From a candidate division TM6 bacterium GW2011_GWF2_38_10 (lineage in GTDB: Bacteria; Babelota; Babeliae; Babelales; RVW-14), in assembly GCA_000992305.1 (NCBI GenBank), contig LBTY01000009.1:1-35884 (forward strand): a stretch of 35,884 bases of DNA. Reading direction: 5' to 3'. Shown piece by piece: positions 1 through 7,154 of the stretch (the stretch's first letter is position 1; each line of letters begins with the position of its first letter). The notes under the pieces were generated by a model, which worked only from the letters and a program-made list of their open reading frames with translations, searched no databases and was not told the origin of the DNA. Both the position numbers and the translations under genes were made by a program.

Positions 1-330
1 TAGATTACTACCATCGCACTATGAGTAACGCCTTGCTGTATGGAGATCGCATTAACAGCAACTCAGCGGCATACCACGCACGTATCAATGGTAATACGTT
101 GGCGTATAACTTTAGAACAAACAGTAACGCATTAGAATTGTATCATCGGGTGGATAGAAACATGATAGATTACTACCATCGCACTATGAGTAACGCCTTG
201 CTGTATGGAGATCGCATTAACAGCAACTCAGCGGCGTACCATACACGGATCAATAGTAACACGTTGGCGTACAATAATCGCATAACAAGTGGTGTGCTAG
301 CATATTATGCTCCAATCATTCGAAACAATA
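1..330 (+). repeat. Nested tandem repeat: 165-bp unit made of 33-bp subunits
   Basis: Bases 1-70 are identical to bases 166-235, giving a period of 165 bp (55 codons). Identity then falls through scattered substitutions. Within each 165-bp unit the encoded protein repeats every 11 residues (33 bp), five subunits per unit. The first copy runs off the left edge, so the copy number is unknown. The repeat lies wholly within the coding frame, and all periods are multiples of three. Confidence 0.9.
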
Positions 331-1364
331 GCTACTTAATTTTAAATACTGACGATGTGCAGCAAAATATTTTGCTCAAAGAAAATAGCAACTCACTTAA
401 TGAATTACGTCGTGACTATCAATTTTGGAAGGTGCATACAACCCACCAAGCGTATACAAACAATACGATAATTAATAATCCAGAATGGTTTAAAGAAGGT
501 TTTACGGTAGCGCCGGGAAAGGAGCTTGCGCTGGATATAGCGTTGCCGGTTTCAGGCAATATTAATTTACAAGAATCTGGTATTTTAAAACTTAATAACG
601 ACTTGATGTTAGACTCACGTGCTTATCTTACCGCTGGTGGGGTGTTGCAGGGAGAGAGACATGCATTATTGTTGACTTCAAGTTTTGTTGTGCCGGAAAA
701 TAAAATAGTAAAAATTACTTCTGATATTATCATTGATGGCCAAGGGAACAATATTGTTATGACTTCGGGCTCAAAGTTTATTATTGATTCTGCGGTTTCG
801 GTAACCATCAAAAATTGTAATTGGTGTGCCGATGCTGGGGCTTCTATTCTTGAAATGCGTGCCGATACGGCGCAGCTTACGCTTGATTCAGTGATTATGG
901 CATTTGATACCAATTTTGCTGTAACGCAAGGTGAGCTTTTTATGCGTAATGATGTTGTGGCCGTCGGGCCTTATGAGTATGCGTGGAATTCAATAAAACC
1001 GTTGTATGTATTGCCGTTTTCTACCTTGCGGTTTGATGTGGGGAGTACGTTTAGCTATAGTCCAAATCCGACTGGCCCCCACACTGCCTTGCAGCGTGAT
1101 TTAGTCCGATTAGTTGATGATTCTTCTCAATTATATTTTGATAATTGCATTGTATGTGCTCCCGACTACGGCATGCAGCTTACGCGTGGAATGGTGCTTT
1201 TTGACAATAAGGTAACTGTCTGGGGAAATCTTGTTAATAGTGATGAGGCACATAGTATAGAGTTTGGTGATGGGGTTGATGCTGCGCATGATGTTGAGAT
1301 CAAAATTCTTTCCGGCGCCAATGTTGAACTTAATGGTTATTTATATCATCATCCTGCAGTGTGA
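3..1364 (+). CDS. Repeat-rich beta-helix-like protein, 5' end cut by window
   Basis: The reading frame is open from the first bases of the window, so the gene begins upstream; the first in-window ATG (21) lies inside a repeat and is probably not the start. The N-terminal part is built of 11-residue units with consensus N-S-N-x-L-A-Y-x-x-R-I; five units make a 55-residue block that is duplicated. From about residue 110 the protein changes to non-repeated sequence with short hydrophobic strands and turns, such as IIIDGQGNNIV and VTIKNCNW, as in right-handed beta-helix surface or secreted proteins. No enzymatic motif is visible. It is followed by a minus-strand gene, so it ends its own transcription unit, although I see no clear terminator. 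Function is unknown; an adhesin-like or secreted role is inference from architecture. Confidence 0.75.
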   Translation, partial: DYYHRTMSNALLYGDRINSNSAAYHARINGNTLAYNFRTNSNALELYHRVDRNMIDYYHRTMSNALLYGDRINSNSAAYHTRINSNTLAYNNRITSGVLAYYAPIIRNNSYLILNTDDVQQNILLKENSNSLNELRRDYQFWKVHTTHQAYTNNTIINNPEWFKEGFTVAPGKELALDIALPVSGNINLQESGILKLNNDLMLDSRAYLTAGGVLQGERHALLLTSSFVVPENKIVKITSDIIIDGQGNNIVMTSGSKFIIDSAVSVTIKNCNWCADAGASILEMRADTAQLTLDSVIMAFDTNFAVTQGELFMRNDVVAVGPYEYAWNSIKPLYVLPFSTLRFDVGSTFSYSPNPTGPHTALQRDLVRLVDDSSQLYFDNCIVCAPDYGMQLTRGMVLFDNKVTVWGNLVNSDEAHSIEFGDGVDAAHDVEIKILSGANVELNGYLYHHPAV

Positions 1365-1417
1365 GAATGTATTATATAAGTTTTGCTTTGTCCTGTAATG
1401 ATTAACATTTGCTCTAT

Positions 1418-2569
1418 TTAAATCAGTGGATTATTCGGCTGCAGGTGCAATAAAAATTCTTCGCAAGGAATACATAGTACATTATTTTGAACCAATCTTT
1501 GTTTCCCTCGATACAATAAAATACCTTGCGCCATAGGATAATCTTGCAAGAATGTTTCCAATGGTTTTGTGTCCTGAGAGTGAACTTTAGTTGCATTTTT
1601 AACTTCAATAGCCCAAAATCCTAAGGGGCCGTAAACAATAACATCTACTTCAACGCCAGATCGTGTTCGCCAAAAGGCTAATTCGTGTTTTTCAATGCTA
1701 TAATCATTCCAAGCGCGAAGATGTTGTACAACAAGACCTTCTAGCGCAGCTCCATCGATTTCTTCTGAACGATCAAGCATTCCTTTAGGCCGTAATGTTC
1801 TAAACACACCTGCATCAAAAAAATAAAACTTAGGATGAACACTTAATGATCGTTGTGCCCTTTTGGTAAACATGGGTAATTTAAACGCTAAAAGTAAATC
1901 CTCTAAAATATCGATATAATTTTCAACTGTTTTGCGTTTAACTTCACATTCACGGGCAATGTTAGTCACATTGAGTGTTGCGGCATGCGAATAACTTATT
2001 ACCTCCAAAAAACGTGAGAAGTTCTCTAAGCTTCGAACAAGCCCTTCTGCCTGAACTTCTTCCTTGATATAAAGGCCAACGTACGCTTGCAATGATTGTT
2101 TTATGTCAGCTGCGCCAAAAACAACAGGAATTAACCCAAAGGTTAAAGCATGTTCCAATGAAAAATGTTCCCCTAACTCCGCAGCCATAAAAGGATGCAA
2201 TTGTTTTAGTAAGGCCCGGCCTGCCAACAAGTCAACACCCGCCCGTTTAATTTTTCGCGCACTTGAGCCGGTAAGAATATATGTTATTTTTTTATTTTTC
2301 TCTATAAGCGCATGCACAACACTTAAAAGTGCTGGAACTTTTTGTATTTCATCGATAATAACAACACCAACGGTAGAGTTTCCTGCAATTATATCACTCA
2401 GGCTTTCTGGACGCGCGCTCAGCGAGCGCAATAATTGAGGATCTAATAAATCGATACTTAATGCATGAGGATATGTTGTATGCATTAATGTTGACTTGCC
2501 GGTTCCTCGAGGGCCAAACAAGAAAAAGCTTTGTTGTTGCATTGGAAAAAAACGTTTAATAAGATCCAT
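1418..2569 (-). CDS. AAA-family ATPase with C-terminal DUF4143 domain
   Basis: 383 residues, the usual length for the AAA_14/DUF4143 family. Walker A is GPRGTGKS (19-26), Walker B is VVIIDEIQ (69-76), and LTGSSAR (99-105) fits sensor 1. A winged-helix-like stretch near 205-230 (NIARECEVKRKTVENYIDIL) follows. The C-terminal part carries VEVDVIV and AIEVKNA, the D/E-x-K pattern of the restriction-endonuclease-like fold typical of DUF4143. The family is abundant in host-associated and environmental bacteria, and its role is unsettled (nucleic-acid or mobile-element related functions have been suggested). The start is supported by a GAAAGG ribosome site a few bases upstream. A perfect 18-bp inverted repeat (2585-2659) lies just before it. 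A remnant of a second family member follows on the same strand at 2720-3097. Confidence 0.88.
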   Translation of the reverse strand: MDLIKRFFPMQQQSFFLFGPRGTGKSTLMHTTYPHALSIDLLDPQLLRSLSARPESLSDIIAGNSTVGVVIIDEIQKVPALLSVVHALIEKNKKITYILTGSSARKIKRAGVDLLAGRALLKQLHPFMAAELGEHFSLEHALTFGLIPVVFGAADIKQSLQAYVGLYIKEEVQAEGLVRSLENFSRFLEVISYSHAATLNVTNIARECEVKRKTVENYIDILEDLLLAFKLPMFTKRAQRSLSVHPKFYFFDAGVFRTLRPKGMLDRSEEIDGAALEGLVVQHLRAWNDYSIEKHELAFWRTRSGVEVDVIVYGPLGFWAIEVKNATKVHSQDTKPLETFLQDYPMAQGILLYRGKQRLVQNNVLCIPCEEFLLHLQPNNPLI

Positions 2570-2584
2570 AAGGGCCTTTCGTAT

Positions 2585-2659
2585 AATTATTGCAAAATGG
2601 CATCGCTTTTGCCATTTTGAGACTCATTATGGCATTTTCGTTGCCATTTTGCAATAATT
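2585..2659. repeat. Perfect 18-bp inverted repeat with internal partial copies
   Basis: The arm 2585-2602 is the exact reverse complement of 2642-2659, separated by 39 bp. The spacer contains further copies of the core (TTGCCATTTTG and ATGGCATTTTC), so smaller alternative hairpins are possible. It sits 16 bp upstream of the ATPase start codon and has no T-tract on the minus strand, so it is not a standard intrinsic terminator. It could be an operator, an untranslated-leader hairpin or a small mobile-element scar. Confidence 0.8.
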
Positions 2660-2719
2660 GTGAAAAACTACCGGCAATTTCTTGTTTTTGATATATTTTT
2701 GGGGTAAAACTTTTTTTAT

Positions 2720-3097
2720 TTATTTGACATCGAGTGTTTCTAAATTTTGCCATGAACAAATGTTTCCATTTGATCTTTTTTGATTTTCGTTGCCTCCATA
2801 AATAACCATAGGTAGGCACTGAATGTTATGGTTTTTTATTTGTTCTTTAAACCATAAAGGTGTATCAAAAAAATTTGTGTTGATTGTGGTGGTGGATTTT
2901 ATTTCTGCTGCGATAAGTGTGTTGTGACTTTCAATGATAAGATCAACTTCGTTTTGATTAGAGTCTCTAAAAAAGGTAAGCGTTTTTTTTAATTCTTGGG
3001 CATGGTTATTTTTTATGATATCAACAATAATCATGTTTTCAAAAAGACTTCCATAGAGCATTCTTTTTTGTACAATTGTTTCTCTATCAACTCCCAT
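2720..3097 (-). pseudogene. C-terminal remnant of a DUF4143 ATPase
   Basis: 125 codons that match only the C-terminal part of the AAA/DUF4143 family: GSLFENMIIVDII, then FFRDSNQNEVDLII, then AAEIKSTT, the conserved E-x-K core of the nuclease-like domain. The Walker motifs and the whole ATPase half are missing. An in-frame stop (TAA) lies three codons before the ATG, and no ribosome site precedes it. The sequence differs clearly from the intact neighbour at 1418-2569, so it is not a fresh tandem copy of it but a different family member. Most likely it is a decaying gene; expression as a stand-alone domain cannot be excluded. Confidence 0.7.
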
Positions 3098-3213
3098 TAG
3101 TATTTATGAAAATCTTACACTCAATGCAATGAAAATCATAACATGGGTTATTGGTTTTTCATTGCTTGGTGTGAATTTAGGCAATTAACATATGTTTTAT
3201 GAAGAAATAATCA

Positions 3214-4095
3214 TTATTTTTGCCAAAAATAGACTTTGCCTTGCTGATCTAGCCCATAAATAGTGGTGCCATCGGTTGCGACGTTTACAAATGTTTTATT
3301 TCCTAATGGTTGCCAGGTATTTTTTTCAAATACATGTATTTTTTTTGACAAAATATCTACACCGCACAAAAGACCTTTATCGCAGGCAATATGAGCAAAT
3401 CTGTTTTTTGAAACTGGCATCCATGCAGTGTTATTCCAGCGAAGGATTGTGTTGAATGGAGTTTTTTGGAGTGCGATGATCGTTGTGCCGTCAGCAATAA
3501 TTTGTGCAATTTTTTCAGAACCAAGTGGTTGCCATGTTTTGTTTTTTTCATTCCAAAGAACTCCACGATCATTAAATTGAGGGTGATCAACATTGCGCTC
3601 AATGGCACAGCACAAGGAGTTTGAAATACTTATGGCACTTACTTCTATGGGGCCCATTACGCTCCATGTTTGATCGTTGGATTTTTGTCGATATACTTGT
3701 TTGTAAAAGGTGCTGGTGATTGCAACCAGATCATAATCATTAATTGCAATTGTATTAAAAAAAAGAAAATTAGGCTCTGCAATTAGAGGAGTATTTCTTC
3801 CAAAAAGATGAATGGGCCAATTGTTATTTTTTTTTATACCAATAACGCGTCGTCCGTTGGTAGCTCCATGAACCATTTCTTCAGAGCTTAATTGTCGCCA
3901 GGTTTTGTTCTGCCATAAAAAAGCTTGGTGTGTTGTTTTGGTTATACCAATAAGATGATTGTTTTTACCGATTATTAATGAGAATGTAAGGTTATTATTA
4001 GTTTCTTTCCATTCGGCATTTACTTGCGTTACTGAGAATGTTCCTAGCAAAAGAATTAAAAATGTTATGTTTTTTAAAAAAAATATATTTTTCAC
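3214..4095 (-). CDS. Secreted tectonin/tachylectin-like beta-propeller protein
   Basis: 293 residues with an N-terminal signal peptide: Lys near the start, a hydrophobic stretch ITFLILLLGTFSVT, then VNA before the mature part. The mature protein is about five to six repeats of 40-50 residues with the pattern W-x-x-L-x(6-10)-I-A-x-D-G-T-x-I-x-G/A-L-x(4-8)-I/V-x-x-W. The last repeat (WQPLGNKTFVNVATDGTTIY) is the clearest. This is the signature of tectonin-type beta-propellers, which in known cases bind sugars or lipopolysaccharide. The start is GTG, preceded at four bases by a run of eight G (4100-4107 on the plus strand as C), which also serves as the only Shine-Dalgarno-like element. Binding target is unknown; surface or secreted location is inference. 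Confidence 0.75.
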   Translation of the reverse strand: MKNIFFLKNITFLILLLGTFSVTQVNAEWKETNNNLTFSLIIGKNNHLIGITKTTHQAFLWQNKTWRQLSSEEMVHGATNGRRVIGIKKNNNWPIHLFGRNTPLIAEPNFLFFNTIAINDYDLVAITSTFYKQVYRQKSNDQTWSVMGPIEVSAISISNSLCCAIERNVDHPQFNDRGVLWNEKNKTWQPLGSEKIAQIIADGTTIIALQKTPFNTILRWNNTAWMPVSKNRFAHIACDKGLLCGVDILSKKIHVFEKNTWQPLGNKTFVNVATDGTTIYGLDQQGKVYFWQK

Positions 4096-4099
4096 ACTA

Positions 4100-4107
4100 C
4101 CCCCCCC
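4100..4107 (-). promoter_or_regulatory. G8 homopolymer tract next to the start codon
   Basis: Eight consecutive G on the minus strand lie four bases upstream of the GTG start of the secreted beta-propeller gene. In an AT-rich genome a G tract of this length is uncommon. Here it occupies the ribosome-binding position, so a change in tract length could alter translation. Confidence 0.55.
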
Positions 4108-4458
4108 GATATTATTTTTTAGCTAATTGCATAATATTACTTGGTTATCCCTTTAATTTCATTATATAAAAAATGATAGAATATTTTCAATAGATTATAT
4201 TTTTTGAGCAGATGTGTCCTTTAATATGATTTGTTAAGCAAATTACTTAGCATGATTTCTCGATACAATGTGCTACGCATATTATTCGAGATAAGCGGGA
4301 AGAAGAGCTTTCTTCTCTGTTCGCTTTGAGTGCGGGCCGTAGGGAGGGATGGAGGCGTATCAAACTAAGTGGCCGGTGGGTTTTTAAAAGTGTTAATAAA
4401 TTGAGTAAGAATCTTTTTCGAATTTGAAGATGTTTTTTTAGAAAAAGTAAAAACAGAC

Positions 4459-4487
4459 TTGCGCTTTTTTGTTACTTTTCGTACACT
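4459..4487 (+). promoter_or_regulatory. Probable promoter of tRNA-Ala
   Basis: TTGCGC (4459-4464) and TACACT (4482-4487) are spaced by 17 bp, about 33 bp before the tRNA 5' end. Each box matches the sigma-70 consensus in four of six positions. A short inverted repeat (GTGAAA/TTTCAC) lies between it and the tRNA. Confidence 0.4.
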
Positions 4488-4519
4488 CTTAGAGTGAAAT
4501 TTCTTTTTTCACTTCTTAT

Positions 4520-4595
4520 GGGGCTATAGCTCAGTTGGTAGAGCGCTTGAATGGCATTCAAGAGGTCACCGGTTCGAATCCGGTTAGCTCCACCA
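4520..4595 (+). tRNA. tRNA-Ala (anticodon GGC)
   Basis: A complete cloverleaf can be drawn. The acceptor stem GGGGCTA pairs with TAGCTCC (one G-U). The D-arm is GCTC...GAGC. The anticodon stem CTTGA/TCAAG carries loop ATGGCAT with anticodon GGC at 4553-4555. The T-arm has the GGTTCGAATCC signature, and CCA is encoded at 4593-4595. The GGC anticodon reads alanine codons GCC and GCU. It stands alone, followed by ndk 72 bp downstream on the same strand. Confidence 0.97.
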
Positions 4596-4667
4596 TATAA
4601 TTAGTCCAAGATCCTATAAGAAACGAAGTGTTTGGTTTTATTTTGTTCATACAGAAAGGTGCTTACC

Positions 4668-5180
4668 ATGCAAGTTCCTCGTTGGGTCGTTGTAACGGGT
4701 GTTTTTATCGCTGGTTTATTTGCTTTTTTTATTTTTTTTAGATCGTTATGGGATGTTGCTCGTTTTGCAATGGGACAAGAGAGAACATTTGCCATTATCA
4801 AGCCCGATGCGGTTGCAGCTCGATCAACGGGTAAGATTATCGATCGTATTGAACAAGAGGGTTTTTTAATAAAAGCTATGAAAAAAATTGATCTTCAAAA
4901 AGATCAGGCTGAAAAGTTTTATGGAGTTCATAAGGATAAAGAGTTTTTTAGTGATCTTGTCGCATTTATGACGAGTGGCCCTGTTATTGTTATGGTTTTA
5001 GAAAAAGTCAATGCTGTAAAAGCTTGGCGAGATCTTATGGGTAGTACCGATCCACACAAGGCTGCGGAGGGCACCTTGCGACAGTTGTTTGGGACTTCGA
5101 TTAGTCAAAATGCGGTGCATGGTTCAGATTCGCTGCAAAATGCAGAACAAGAAATTTCATTTTTCTTTCCTGAATTATAA
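4668..5180 (+). CDS. ndk: Nucleoside diphosphate kinase with N-terminal membrane anchor
   Basis: Transfers the gamma phosphate from ATP to other (d)NDPs through a phosphohistidine. The catalytic domain begins at about residue 36 (QERTFAIIKPDAV) and ends with the active-site NAVHGSDS, His151, and EISFFFPEL. Unusually, about 35 residues precede the normal family start, including a strong transmembrane segment (about 7-24, WVVVTGVFIAGLFAFFIFF). I chose the ATG at 4668 because AGAAAGG lies about 7-8 bases before it. An ATG at 4632 would add 12 residues without a good site. An ATG at 4770 would give a classical soluble NDK, but then the in-frame hydrophobic stretch with its own ribosome site would be unexplained. 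Followed by an intrinsic terminator. Confidence 0.9.
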   Translation: MQVPRWVVVTGVFIAGLFAFFIFFRSLWDVARFAMGQERTFAIIKPDAVAARSTGKIIDRIEQEGFLIKAMKKIDLQKDQAEKFYGVHKDKEFFSDLVAFMTSGPVIVMVLEKVNAVKAWRDLMGSTDPHKAAEGTLRQLFGTSISQNAVHGSDSLQNAEQEISFFFPEL

Positions 5181-5200
5181 TAATGAGTTGATTTGATAAT

Positions 5201-5233
5201 AAAAGGCCTCCTTGTGGGGCCTTTTTATTTTTA
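5201..5233 (+). terminator. Intrinsic terminator after ndk
   Basis: AAAAGGCC pairs with GGCCTTTT around a short loop, followed by a T-rich tail. It ends only about 12 bp before the next start codon, with the ribosome site AAGGGG directly after the tail. Confidence 0.85.
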
Positions 5234-5244
5234 AGGGGCTTTGT

Positions 5245-6114
5245 ATGTTTTTTGTTTGGTGTGAAAAGGTTATTATTGTTTTTAGTGTTGTCATTTTTTC
5301 TTTTTGGGCGTTTGGCTGTGCAATGTTGCCCGATCATTTTATGGTTAATGGTTCTTGTTTTTCCTTGGGGAGTTATCGGGGAAAAACGGTTGATGATCTT
5401 TTTACAAAAATTGCGAAGGCAAATGACAAAAAGGCGATGCTGCGGTTTTTAGACGATGCCTATATTGATGTGAGCACTGGCCAGAGCTCTTACCAAAGAT
5501 CTGCTTCTTTATCGACAACACCGTTGATTTTATCGTGTATTTTGGATGATGAGCAGGTGGCTCTATCTATGGTGCAATTTTTTCTTGATTGCGGTGCTGA
5601 TCTTAATATGCGGGATCGACAAAAATATCATACGCCATTATATATTGCTGTTCAGCATGGTTATAAAATGGTGAGCCAGCTCTTAATTAAACATGGGGCG
5701 CATCGGTTTATGGTTGGGGGAGGTGGAGCTACAATTTTGCATGCGGCGGCTACTAGTAGAATTTGTGATAAAGATATATTGCTTTTTTGTTTGCAGCAGG
5801 GGGTTGCCATTGATGCTGTGGATAGCTTAGGTCAGACTCCTCTTATGCTTGCAATCATAACAAAAAACATACAAAGTGCTCTTTTTTTACTTGCTCACGG
5901 CGCCAATCCTTCGGTACAAGGAGGATCGTTAGGGACTCCTTTGCATTATGCGGTATATGCTAAAAATATTGATATGATTAATACCTTGTTGGCATGCGGG
6001 GCTGACTGTACCATTGCTGATGGAGAGATTATTCGGCAAACACCACTTGAGCTTGCGCAAGCGCTAGGCTTTGTTGAGATAGCAAATATTCTTAAAAGTT
6101 TTGTAAAAGATTAA
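5245..6114 (+). CDS. Secreted or membrane-anchored ankyrin-repeat protein
   Basis: 289 residues. A hydrophobic N-terminal segment (about 9-24) looks like a signal peptide or anchor; AFGC (22-25) is a weak lipobox. Residues about 90-289 hold around six ankyrin repeats, with typical TPLxxA, LLxxGAD and TPLHYAVYAKNIDMINTLL elements (repeats near 92, 130, 163, 198, 231 and 266). Ankyrin proteins are protein-binding scaffolds, and secreted ones in intracellular bacteria often act on host targets; an effector role here is inference. The ATG at 5245 is preferred because AAGGGG lies about 6 bases upstream. A TTG at 5212 in the same frame is inside the terminator hairpin. The gene converges on the acetyltransferase, with 7 bp between stop codons. 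Confidence 0.85.
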   Translation: MFFVWCEKVIIVFSVVIFSFWAFGCAMLPDHFMVNGSCFSLGSYRGKTVDDLFTKIAKANDKKAMLRFLDDAYIDVSTGQSSYQRSASLSTTPLILSCILDDEQVALSMVQFFLDCGADLNMRDRQKYHTPLYIAVQHGYKMVSQLLIKHGAHRFMVGGGGATILHAAATSRICDKDILLFCLQQGVAIDAVDSLGQTPLMLAIITKNIQSALFLLAHGANPSVQGGSLGTPLHYAVYAKNIDMINTLLACGADCTIADGEIIRQTPLELAQALGFVEIANILKSFVKD

Positions 6115-6121
6115 ATCTAGA

Positions 6122-6790
6122 TTATTCGGCGCGTTGGAGAGCTTGTAAATCGGTTCCTATGATTGCTGGAATATTTCGTGATATTTTTTCATAAGGCCAG
6201 TCCCACCATGCTATTGTTTGCAGTGTTTCTATTGTTTTTTCATCAAAACGCATTCGTATAATTCGCGCGGGGTTGCCGCCGACAATTGCATATGCGGGGA
6301 CATCTTTGGTAACAACGCTTTTGGTGGCAATAATTGCTCCATTACCGATTGTAACGCCTGGCATAATGGTTGCACCATATCCAATCCAAACATCATTGCC
6401 AACAACAGTATCTCCTTTGTAGGGGAGACTTTTCATAGCAAAATGTTCTTCCCATCCGCGTCGAAAAATAAAAAATGGGTAGCTTGAAAAACCGTCAAAT
6501 TTGTGGTTGGCATTGTTCATAATAAATGTTGCGCCGGCGGCGATTCCACAAAATTTTCCAATAATTAATTTGTCTTGTGAAAAATCGTAATGATAGAGAA
6601 CATTGGTGTTTTCGAAGTTTTCAGCGCAAACCGGATTGCTAAAATGATCACTATAGTATGAGTAATCGCCAACAATAACATTGTGGCGTTTTATAACATT
6701 TTTAAGAAAGACGGTTCCGCGGTGATCAAGATTTGGAATGCCAAGCCCTTCAAATGGGTATGTGGTTGTTGGAAGAGGTCCTTTGTTCAT
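6122..6790 (-). CDS. Hexapeptide-repeat acetyltransferase, CatB/Vat-like
   Basis: 222 residues with the left-handed parallel beta-helix signature: [13 protein letters not shown], then [29 protein letters not shown] and a terminal [14 protein letters not shown]. The insertion [15 protein letters not shown] carries the His (about 96) that is catalytic in the xenobiotic O-acetyltransferases CatB and Vat, and [10 protein letters not shown] near the C terminus is also typical. Those enzymes move acetyl from acetyl-CoA to chloramphenicol or streptogramin hydroxyls, but many homologues have unknown or sugar substrates. A resistance phenotype is therefore not implied. The start is supported by GGAG five bases before the ATG. 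The gene is single on the minus strand between a convergent ankyrin gene and a gene-poor stretch. Confidence 0.88.
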   Translation of the reverse strand: MNKGPLPTTTYPFEGLGIPNLDHRGTVFLKNVIKRHNVIVGDYSYYSDHFSNPVCAENFENTNVLYHYDFSQDKLIIGKFCGIAAGATFIMNNANHKFDGFSSYPFFIFRRGWEEHFAMKSLPYKGDTVVGNDVWIGYGATIMPGVTIGNGAIIATKSVVTKDVPAYAIVGGNPARIIRMRFDEKTIETLQTIAWWDWPYEKISRNIPAIIGTDLQALQRAE

Positions 6791-6916
6791 ATGTTCTCCA
6801 TGTTTTATGTTTTTTAATCCAAAATATAAAAAGTATGAAATTATGGTTGTAGCTTATTTTAATCATAACAAGATAATAAAAGTTAAAAACTGAAAAATTA
6901 TAAAAATGAAGTATTA

Positions 6917-6946
6917 TTGCAGAATTATGTAAAATTCAGCCATAAT
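6917..6946 (+). promoter_or_regulatory. Possible promoter of the orphan unit
   Basis: TTGCAG (6917-6922) and CATAAT (6941-6946) are separated by 18 bp. They resemble -35 and -10 boxes about 50 bp before the small ATG frame at 7000. Confidence 0.3.
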
Positions 6947-7154
6947 AAAAACACTATTAAATGAAATTGTGTATTATTATAAGGAAAAAAAGGTGAAATA
7001 TGGTTTATGTCGCGAAAGCTATGAGCTTGTTTTTTTAGTTGCAGCGCTCCGCTTTTGTGGCGAAAAACATATCCAGAAGCATTGTTTGAATGTATTAATC
7101 AAGATAATTATCTGTCGTTTATTGGGGAATAAAAAAATACGATGATACATGCAA

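Larger units (their letters stand above)
4096..4519. other. Gene-poor 424-bp stretch with an unassigned open frame
   Basis: No standard gene. The left part is very AT-rich. From about 4255 to 4390 base composition is visibly more GC-rich. An open frame without a start codon runs 4251-4427 (58 codons, stop TGA at 4425), containing SAGRREGWRRIKLSGRWVFK. A small hairpin AGAAGA-GCTT-TCTTCT is at 4301-4316. It could be the decayed end of a gene, a structured RNA or chance; I do not recognise the peptide. The right end holds the probable tRNA promoter. Confidence 0.4.

Noticed and set aside
1..310. Regular repeats at the left edge as a CRISPR array
   Set aside because: The repeats are all in one reading frame with periods of 33 and 165 bp, and there are no unique spacers.
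2556..2819. 87-codon minus-strand open frame across the inverted repeat
   Set aside because: It overlaps the ATPase start and the remnant gene in another frame, has no ribosome site, and its composition follows the inverted repeat.
4301..4316. AGAAGA/TCTTCT hairpin as a terminator
   Set aside because: The stem is weak, no T-run follows, and it lies inside the open frame.
5212..5244. TTG start for the ankyrin gene
   Set aside because: It lies inside the ndk terminator hairpin. The ATG at 5245 has a proper AAGGGG site.
6115..6121. Terminator between the convergent ankyrin and acetyltransferase genes
   Set aside because: Only 7 bp separate the stop codons, and no stem-loop with T-tract can be drawn there.
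6122..6790. Antibiotic resistance gene (chloramphenicol or streptogramin acetyltransferase)
   Set aside because: Fold and catalytic His fit the CatB/Vat class, but many homologues have other substrates and no mobile context is seen, so a resistance label is not supported.
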